Both the position numbers and the translations under genes were made by a program. From Methanospirillum hungatei (lineage in GTDB: Archaea; Halobacteriota; Methanomicrobia; Methanomicrobiales; Methanospirillaceae): 10,620 bases of DNA. The notes beneath the pieces are model-generated. The model made no database searches and was not told the DNA's origin. It saw only the letters and a list, made by a program, of their open reading frames with translations. Every line of letters starts with the position of its first letter. The first letter of the stretch is position 1. The DNA lies in NCBI RefSeq assembly GCF_020216685.1, contig NZ_JAIWNS010000100.1, positions 1-10,620 on the forward strand, in the 5' to 3' direction. Below, piece after piece: positions 5,842 to 10,620 of the stretch.

Positions 5842-7038
5842 ATGGCCAGTCAAAAGAGCATTTACATGGATCACAGTGCCACCACTGCCACCGATCCAGC
5901 AGTTGTAGAGGCCATGCTCCCCTGGTTCTCGATCAATTATGGAAATCCCTCATCCCTCTATCGTCTTGCACGAGATTCCAAAGCCGCGATCGAGGATGCA
6001 CGAAAACGGGTTGCAAACGCCATCGGAGCAAAACCTGAAGAGATATACTTTACTTCCGGAGGAACCGAGTCAGATAACTGGGCACTGAAAGGTGCTGCAT
6101 TCGCCCTTCAAAAGAGAGGCAATCACATTATTACATCCGCGATTGAACACCACGCGATCCTGCATACCTGCCAGTATCTCGAGAAACACGGCTTTCAGGT
6201 CACCTATCTTCCGGTTGATGAGTTCGGACAGGTCCGTATCGAGGATCTCAGGGCTGCGGTCACTGATAAGACCATCCTGGTCTCGGTGATGTTTGCCAAT
6301 AATGAGATCGGGACCATTCAGCCCATTCCGGAGATAGGAGCGTTCTGCAGAGAACGGGGGATTCTTTTCCACACTGATGCGGTTCAGGTTATTGGCAACC
6401 TCCCCGTTGATGTTGCAGCGATGAACATTGATCTGTTATCACTCTCTGCTCACAAGTTTTACGGCCCAAAAGGAATAGGAGCGCTCTATATAAGGAAAGG
6501 AGTCCGTATTGATAACTACCTTCATGGAGGCGGACAGGAGCACAGGAAACGGGCGGGCACAGAGAATGTACCCGGAATTGTAGGTCTTGGCGTTGCAATC
6601 GAGAAGGCCGTTGTTGATCTTGAGGTGAAAACATCACGAATACGGGCCCTTCGCGATGTATTACTCGATCGGATCCTCCATGAGATACCAAATACCCGCC
6701 TGAACGGGCACCGGACCATGCGACTCCCAGGGAATTTGAATGTCAGCTTTGAGTTCATCGAGGGTGAATCACTATTGCTCCTCCTTGACCATGCCGGAAT
6801 CGCTGCATCGACCGGGAGTGCCTGTTCATCAGGATCGCTTGAGCCCTCCCATGTATTACTCGCAATAGGTCTGCCGGCAGAAGTAGCCCATGGTTCTCTG
6901 CGGCTCACCCTTGGAGTGGAAAATACACAAGAGGATGTGAACTACGCATGTGATGAAATTAAAAAAGCAGTCGAACGATTACGAGCGATGTCACCACTCT
7001 ATGTTGATTACCTGAAAAAGAGGTCATGCAATGTATAG
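5842..7038 (+). CDS. iscS: Cysteine desulfurase, IscS/NifS type
   Basis: A PLP-dependent cysteine desulfurase giving persulfide sulfur for Fe-S clusters and probably other thio-acceptors. The 398 residues match the family length. Visible are MDHSATTATDPAVVEAM (9-25), the YGNPSSLY loop (33-40), TSGGTESDN (71-79), H104 in IEHHAI, D179 in FHTDAVQ, Schiff-base K205 in SAHKFYGPKG, RAGTEN (237-242), and catalytic C328 in TGSACSSGS on the flexible loop. Start ATG 5842 leaves eight residues before the conserved strand. No Shine-Dalgarno is visible, so the message may be leaderless or coupled to ncsA 61 bases upstream. The 3' end overlaps iscU by eight bases, the usual desulfurase-scaffold arrangement. 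This is the second desulfurase of the island and is of a different subfamily from the one at 3113. The roles of the two are probably distinct, which is inference. Confidence 0.95.
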   Translation: MASQKSIYMDHSATTATDPAVVEAMLPWFSINYGNPSSLYRLARDSKAAIEDARKRVANAIGAKPEEIYFTSGGTESDNWALKGAAFALQKRGNHIITSAIEHHAILHTCQYLEKHGFQVTYLPVDEFGQVRIEDLRAAVTDKTILVSVMFANNEIGTIQPIPEIGAFCRERGILFHTDAVQVIGNLPVDVAAMNIDLLSLSAHKFYGPKGIGALYIRKGVRIDNYLHGGGQEHRKRAGTENVPGIVGLGVAIEKAVVDLEVKTSRIRALRDVLLDRILHEIPNTRLNGHRTMRLPGNLNVSFEFIEGESLLLLLDHAGIAASTGSACSSGSLEPSHVLLAIGLPAEVAHGSLRLTLGVENTQEDVNYACDEIKKAVERLRAMSPLYVDYLKKRSCNV

Positions 7039-7462
7039 CGAAAAAGTAATGGATCATTTCATGAACCCCCGCAACCAGGGGGAAATACCAGACGCAGACG
7101 GTGTCGGAGAGGTAGGAAACCCCACCTGCGGGGATATTATGCGAATTTTTCTCACGGTGAAGGATAATATCATCACCGATGTAAAATTCCAGACTTTTGG
7201 ATGTGGAGCAGCGATTGCATCCAGCAGTATGGCAACCGAACTTATCAAAGGGAAAACCCTCGAAGAAGCCTGGGAAGTATCAAATAAAGCGGTTGCCGAG
7301 GCACTTGAGGGGCTCCCTCCGATAAAGATGCATTGTTCAGTTCTTGCAGAAGAAGGGATTCACAAAGCAATCAACGATTACCGGATAAAGAACGGATTAG
7401 AACCCTGGGAAGAAAAAGGCGGGCACACCCACAGTCATGATGACCTGACCGATGAAGAGTAA
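7031..7462 (+). CDS. iscU: Fe-S cluster scaffold, IscU/NifU N-terminal type, with His-rich tail
   Basis: The scaffold on which Fe-S clusters are assembled from IscS sulfur before transfer to target proteins. It has 143 residues. The three ligand cysteines are C33 (NPTCGD, with D35), C58 (FGCGAA) and C102 (KMHCSV); the N-terminal VMDHFMNPRNQG is diagnostic. The C-terminus extends beyond the normal fold with the charged, His-bearing tail GGHTHSHDD (130-138). Such a tail might bind metal, but that is untested. GAGGT (7019-7023) lies seven bases before ATG 7031, one of the clearest ribosome sites in the window, so translation is not solely coupled to iscS, which it overlaps by eight bases. It lacks the fused C-terminal Nfu and ferredoxin-like domains of full NifU. 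Last gene of the island; the next gene is convergent nine bases away. Confidence 0.95.
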   Translation: MYSEKVMDHFMNPRNQGEIPDADGVGEVGNPTCGDIMRIFLTVKDNIITDVKFQTFGCGAAIASSSMATELIKGKTLEEAWEVSNKAVAEALEGLPPIKMHCSVLAEEGIHKAINDYRIKNGLEPWEEKGGHTHSHDDLTDEE

Positions 7463-7471
7463 CCCGGATAA

Positions 7472-8767
7472 TCATTTTTTGAGCATTTCTGCATATTCGT
7501 ACGCAGGCATTACCTGGATGATCTTATCATCAACCGTTAACCTTTCTGAATCATTCATAGTGAGAATGTATCCGGGAACTCCGGGGTGCGAATCCATGGC
7601 CTCGATTAATCCACGAATTTCACGATTTCGTACATCAGAATTTTCCAAAGATGTACATACCTGAATGGCGCTAACAATCCGATGATTCTCCTGGATTAAA
7701 AAATCACATTCATATCGTACCCGGTGATAAAAAACAGAAGACTCTTTCTTGCGGATAAGTGTAGTAAATACGTAGTTTTCCAGAATTTTTCCGGCATTCT
7801 CTGAAAATTTAAATGATACTGCATTTATCAGACCCGTATCAATGCAATAGAGTTTTTTCATATTATAAAGTTGCTTCTTTACTGAAGGATCATATTTCAG
7901 AACCGGATAGAGGAGATATGCATCATAGGCACATTCAATATACTCACGTACCGTATCCGTTGAGATTCCAATCTGTTCACCAAGCCGTGTATATGAAAGC
8001 AGATTTCCAGTGTTGGAGATGAGAAAATAGAGAAGATCCACAAGATATGCAGGACTCCTGATGTTATGTGCCATCATAATGTCTTTAAGATAGATAGTTT
8101 CGTAATACGATGTGAGCAGATCATGTCGAAGAGAGATATCTGATTCCACGGTAATACGGGGAAATCCCCCATACTTCAGATAATTTTCAAAAAGTTGGTT
8201 CTTCCTTGTAATACTTACCCTTGTTTCTCCCAGAAATGAAAGGTACTCTTCAAAAGAAAGTGGATATACAGTAATTGAAAGATACCGGCCAGATATCTTC
8301 GTTGCCAGATTTCGTTTCAAAAGAGAGGAGGTGGAACCGGTGAGAATCCATTTGATGTGAGGTTTTGTATCATATGAAACCTTTATTGCCCCTACCCATT
8401 CTTCATAATTCTGTATTTCATCAATAAAGATAAAATAATGGGGTTTATTTATTTTTTCAAGGTATTCTTCAATGAGTTCATTGAGAAAACCTGGATCATG
8501 CATCCATCCGGTGAAGAGTGGTTCATCAAGATTGATATAAAGTATTGAATCAGGATCAGTTCCCTGATGTATGAGATACTCCACCATCTGAAACATCAGG
8601 GTGGATTTTCCGCTTCTCCTGACTCCCTGAATAAACAAAATTTCCCTTGCGTCAAGATACCGGATTAATTCAGGATATGAACCGAGCCGGTTCTGCCCCG
8701 TGTTATAGGTACGTCCAAACCACCAGGGATTCTGCCTGTCAAGGACTGCCTGGATTCTTCGATCCAT
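7472..8767 (-). CDS. AAA ATPase with DUF4143 C-terminal domain
   Basis: A predicted cytosolic ATPase of the AAA_14/DUF4143 family, common and multi-copy in archaea. Its function is poorly known; toxin, mobile-element or DNA-related roles have been suggested. The 431 residues are the usual length. Walker A is GVRRSGKST (48-56), Walker B FIFIDEIQ (112-119), the sensor strand ILTGSTSSLL (141-150), then ISGR (158-161) and PLSFEEYL (169-176). A winged-helix segment covers about 255-290 (RLGEQIGISTDTVREYI). The DUF4143 part has YCIDTGL (307-313) and E330. The PD-(D/E)XK-like motif runs CDFLI (354-358) to AIQVC (367-371), where a cysteine stands at the usual lysine, so nuclease activity is doubtful. 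It looks more AT-rich than the sulfur island and carries its own promoter, consistent with an independently acquired gene. It is convergent with iscU. Confidence 0.9.
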   Translation of the reverse strand: MDRRIQAVLDRQNPWWFGRTYNTGQNRLGSYPELIRYLDAREILFIQGVRRSGKSTLMFQMVEYLIHQGTDPDSILYINLDEPLFTGWMHDPGFLNELIEEYLEKINKPHYFIFIDEIQNYEEWVGAIKVSYDTKPHIKWILTGSTSSLLKRNLATKISGRYLSITVYPLSFEEYLSFLGETRVSITRKNQLFENYLKYGGFPRITVESDISLRHDLLTSYYETIYLKDIMMAHNIRSPAYLVDLLYFLISNTGNLLSYTRLGEQIGISTDTVREYIECAYDAYLLYPVLKYDPSVKKQLYNMKKLYCIDTGLINAVSFKFSENAGKILENYVFTTLIRKKESSVFYHRVRYECDFLIQENHRIVSAIQVCTSLENSDVRNREIRGLIEAMDSHPGVPGYILTMNDSERLTVDDKIIQVMPAYEYAEMLKK

Positions 8768-8782
8768 TTGTTAAATATAATT

Positions 8783-8804
8783 GATGATTCATGATAAAAT
8801 CATC
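8783..8804. repeat. Inverted repeat at the AAA ATPase transcription start
   Basis: GATGATT (8783-8789) and AATCATC (8798-8804) are a perfect 7-bp inverted repeat with an 8-base spacer. A further GATGAT lies at about 8815. The repeat sits between the TATA box and the start codon, near the predicted transcription start, so it could be a repressor operator or a leader hairpin. Confidence 0.4.
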
Positions 8805-8822
8805 GACTACATCTGATGATCC

Positions 8823-8832
8823 TATATAAAAT
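8823..8832 (-). promoter_or_regulatory. Putative TATA box of the AAA ATPase gene
   Basis: On the minus strand the sequence is TTTTATATAG, a near-consensus archaeal TATA element. Initiation about 25 bases downstream would be near 8800, leaving a leader of roughly 30 bases before ATG 8767. The neighbouring minus-strand MFS gene ends at 8879, just upstream. Confidence 0.5.
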
Positions 8833-8878
8833 CAGCAATCGTAATCGAGATTTTCAGATGAGACCAACATAAAAATAA

Positions 8879-10276
8879 TTAAGACCGGACATTTCCCCTG
8901 ACCATCGAGAAGAATATCCCGATAAAACACATCACAGAAAAGATAACAAACCCAATATTCATCGCACTCATGAGCTCATCTGACACATCAGGGGTTATGT
9001 CTACTTTTCCGACCACAATAGCGATAATCATCATCGCGATTCCCATCGAGAGCATCTGACCCAATAGCCGCATCGTCCCCAAGGTTCCGGATGCGATGCC
9101 ATAATATCGCTTCTCCACCGAGCTCATGATTGCATTGGTATTTGGTGATGAGAAGAGAGCAAAGCCAAATCCGAGGACTGCCAGGATAACCATCAGCTCG
9201 ATCATGGACGTATCCGGAGAGAGAAAGCTTAAGGAAACAAGCCCCAGAGCAATGATCCCCATACCAAGCGAGGATATTTTCGCAGGTTCAATCCGATCTG
9301 AAAGACCCCCGGCATATGATGAGAAGATTGCCTGCACTACCGGCTGGGTGACAAGAATAAACCCGGCCTCCTGCGGGTCAAAACCTCTGATGTATTGTAA
9401 ATATAAGCTGAGAAAGAACGTTATCGCGAAAGTTGAGCCGTAATTTATCAGAGCAGCAACATTTGAACAGGCAAACACCCGGTTTGTTCTGAACATGGAC
9501 ACCCGAATCAGCGGATACCGTTCCCGGTGCTCAAGCCAGATAAAGAGTGCGAGCAGGGTGACTCCCAAACCAAGAGCAAAAAATCCGGCGAGATGGGGGA
9601 TCTCGGAAAAACCGATCATCACCGCAGTAAGGCTGCTTCCATAGATGAGGGCTCCTTTCAGATCAAACCGCTCACCAGCTGCATCAGCCCATTCTCCTTT
9701 TAAATAGAAGAGGATAAGGGCAATGATGAGGATGCCAATCGGGACATTAATCAGGAAGATACTTCTCCACCCAAAGTCATCAGTCAGAAAGCCTCCGATA
9801 AAGGGGCCTGCTGAAAGACCGAGGTACACTGATGTGGTGTAGATGCCAAGTGCCTGGCCCCGTCGTGTGGGTTCGGTCACGGATGTCAGAATTGCCACGG
9901 CGGTTCCAAAGATCATCGAAGCCCCGATACCCTGAATCAGGCGGAAACCGATGAGCATAAGAGACGAGGCTGAGAAGATCATCCCCACAGAAGCCAGGGT
10001 AAAGAGGGCTACTCCACCGGTCAGGATCTTCTTTCTCCCGAAGATATCACCAATTCTCCCAAACGGAACAAGGAAGGCTGCTGATGCCAGAAGATACGCA
10101 CTGCTGACCCAGCTTAATTCAATGGCATCAAGAGAAAATTCACTGGCAATCGTCGGAAGCGCAATATTTACTGCAGAGAGATCAAACGGAGTTAAAAACC
10201 CGCAGCATACAGCGATAATTAGGGTACTAAGGGAGATGCCAGGGACCTTCATTGAGGAATGAAGATATTCCTCCAT
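8879..10276 (-). CDS. MFS transporter, DHA2 (EmrB/QacA) type
   Basis: A proton-coupled drug/metabolite exporter in the cytoplasmic membrane, by family. The 465 residues contain about 14 hydrophobic segments. Family motifs are FDLSAVNIALP (31-41, motif D1), GRIGDIFGRKK (73-83, motif A), RLIQGIGAS (112-120, motif B region), and GLSAGPFIGGFLTDDFGWR (153-171, motif C and the following loop). The longest start is ATG 10276; ATG 10252 is an equally good candidate and would drop eight polar residues. The GGAGG at 10274-10270 lies too far (17 bases) from 10252 and within the longer reading frame, so the start is undecided. It lies 33 bases after the thiM stop on the same strand, so co-transcription is plausible. 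A thiamine-related substrate is only a guess from that position. Confidence 0.92.
   Translation of the reverse strand: MEEYLHSSMKVPGISLSTLIIAVCCGFLTPFDLSAVNIALPTIASEFSLDAIELSWVSSAYLLASAAFLVPFGRIGDIFGRKKILTGGVALFTLASVGMIFSASSLMLIGFRLIQGIGASMIFGTAVAILTSVTEPTRRGQALGIYTTSVYLGLSAGPFIGGFLTDDFGWRSIFLINVPIGILIIALILFYLKGEWADAAGERFDLKGALIYGSSLTAVMIGFSEIPHLAGFFALGLGVTLLALFIWLEHRERYPLIRVSMFRTNRVFACSNVAALINYGSTFAITFFLSLYLQYIRGFDPQEAGFILVTQPVVQAIFSSYAGGLSDRIEPAKISSLGMGIIALGLVSLSFLSPDTSMIELMVILAVLGFGFALFSSPNTNAIMSSVEKRYYGIASGTLGTMRLLGQMLSMGIAMMIIAIVVGKVDITPDVSDELMSAMNIGFVIFSVMCFIGIFFSMVRGNVRS
10254..10273 (-). repeat. Hairpin over the MFS translation start region
   Basis: GAGGAAT (10254-10260) and ATTCCTC (10267-10273) pair perfectly over 7 bp with a 6-base loop. 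In the minus-strand message, the stem would include most of the only strong Shine-Dalgarno-like sequence (GGAGG, 10274-10270) and end one base before the inner ATG (10252-10250). It could modulate translation of the exporter. Confidence 0.4.
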
Positions 10277-10309
10277 TCCCCATGAAGGTTATGTAATTGA
10301 TCGCTCTGT

Positions 10310-10620
10310 CTATACTGGCCGAATCCGGGCATACCGGTCAAGATCATCAGGGGTGACCGATGCCATACTGTCAAAGAGGCGATATTTAAACGATCCCGGA
10401 CCTGCAGCATCCACAGCAGCCCGCTCTCCTGCAATCCCAAACGAAGCAACCCCTGTGGCGGATGCAGAAAGATAGTCCTGTGTGACTGCTGCACATGAAC
10501 CGATAACCGATGCCGCCATACAACCGGTCCCTGATATCCTTCCCATGTACGGGGATCCGTTCTCACAAAGAAAAGTCCGGGAACCATCGCTGATGATGTC
10601 GGTGGGACCACTCATAACGA
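10310..10620 (-). CDS. thiM: Hydroxyethylthiazole kinase (C-terminal part)
   Basis: ThiM phosphorylates 4-methyl-5-hydroxyethylthiazole for thiamine salvage. Only about the last 103 codons are visible; the gene starts beyond the right edge. The frame continues upstream of the internal ATG at 10615 (GTT ATG reads as VMSGP), matching the family's VxVTGPxDxIxDG. Other marks are [19 protein letters not shown], where the GTGC holds the catalytic-loop cysteine in the anion hole, then [20 protein letters not shown], and the final [11 protein letters not shown]. The stop is TAG at 10312-10310. The MFS gene follows 33 bases downstream. No thiE or TPP riboswitch is visible in the window. Confidence 0.92.
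   Translation of the reverse strand, partial: VMSGPTDIISDGSRTFLCENGSPYMGRISGTGCMAASVIGSCAAVTQDYLSASATGVASFGIAGERAAVDAAGPGSFKYRLFDSMASVTPDDLDRYARIRPV

Noticed and set aside
6070..6908. Minus-strand ORFs of 100, 100 and 128 codons inside iscS
   Set aside because: Shadows of the intact cysteine desulfurase; no motifs and no promoter-like sequence.
7463..7480. T-run after iscU as a terminator
   Set aside because: Six T residues overlap the 3' end of the convergent ATPase gene and encode its final lysines; plausible as a 3' end but not separable from coding constraint.
10249..10611. 120-codon minus-strand ORF overlapping thiM
   Set aside because: It is a different frame of the same strand as thiM; the thiM frame carries the GTGC and AGERAA motifs.

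Overview
The window reads as a euryarchaeal methanogen, most likely Methanomicrobiales and perhaps Methanospirillum-like. This is inferred from protein style only: an archaeal NcsA-type tRNA thiolase beside a beta-grasp sulfur carrier, a biotin-synthase-like radical SAM protein with a C-terminal CxxCxxC, AT-rich TATA-type promoters, mostly weak Shine-Dalgarno sites, and a large AAA/DUF4143 ATPase. No RNA gene, CRISPR array or insertion sequence was found.

Layout. The left edge (1-254) is the C-terminal part of a LolD/MacB-type ABC ATPase. It converges on a minus-strand radical SAM gene (325-1317). Next comes a minus-strand relic (1478-1756): 92 open codons for the C-terminal half of a thioredoxin-fold protein that has lost its start and its CxxC. 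A TRIC/YicG-type membrane protein follows on the plus strand (1769-2458).

The centre (about 2650-7460) is a plus-strand sulfur-transfer island. It opens with a decayed molybdopterin-synthase pair. The moaD relic (2652-2931) has a nonsense codon and a frameshift but keeps its terminal Gly-Gly. The moaE relic (2932-3129) has an internal deletion and a nonsense codon but keeps its HR and PIWK motifs. The intact genes are an EF2568-type cysteine desulfurase (3113-4285), a ThiS/MoaD-like sulfur carrier ending in GG (to 4864), an overlapping NcsA/TtuA-type tRNA 2-thiolation enzyme (4854-5780), an IscS/NifS cysteine desulfurase (5842-7038) and an overlapping IscU scaffold (7031-7462). Inferred working: the desulfurases (or sulfide) supply sulfur, the carrier and NcsA thiolate tRNA uridine, and IscS-IscU build Fe-S clusters, including the one NcsA itself needs.

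The right part is all minus strand: an AAA/DUF4143 ATPase (7472-8767) with its own TATA box, a DHA2-type MFS exporter (8879-10276), and the C-terminal part of ThiM (10310 to the window edge).

The most useful new observations are the two relic loci that simple ORF calling misses (moaDE and the thioredoxin half). A practical consequence is that the longest reading of the first cysteine desulfurase (start 3047) takes 22 residues from the moaE relic, so 3113 is the better start.
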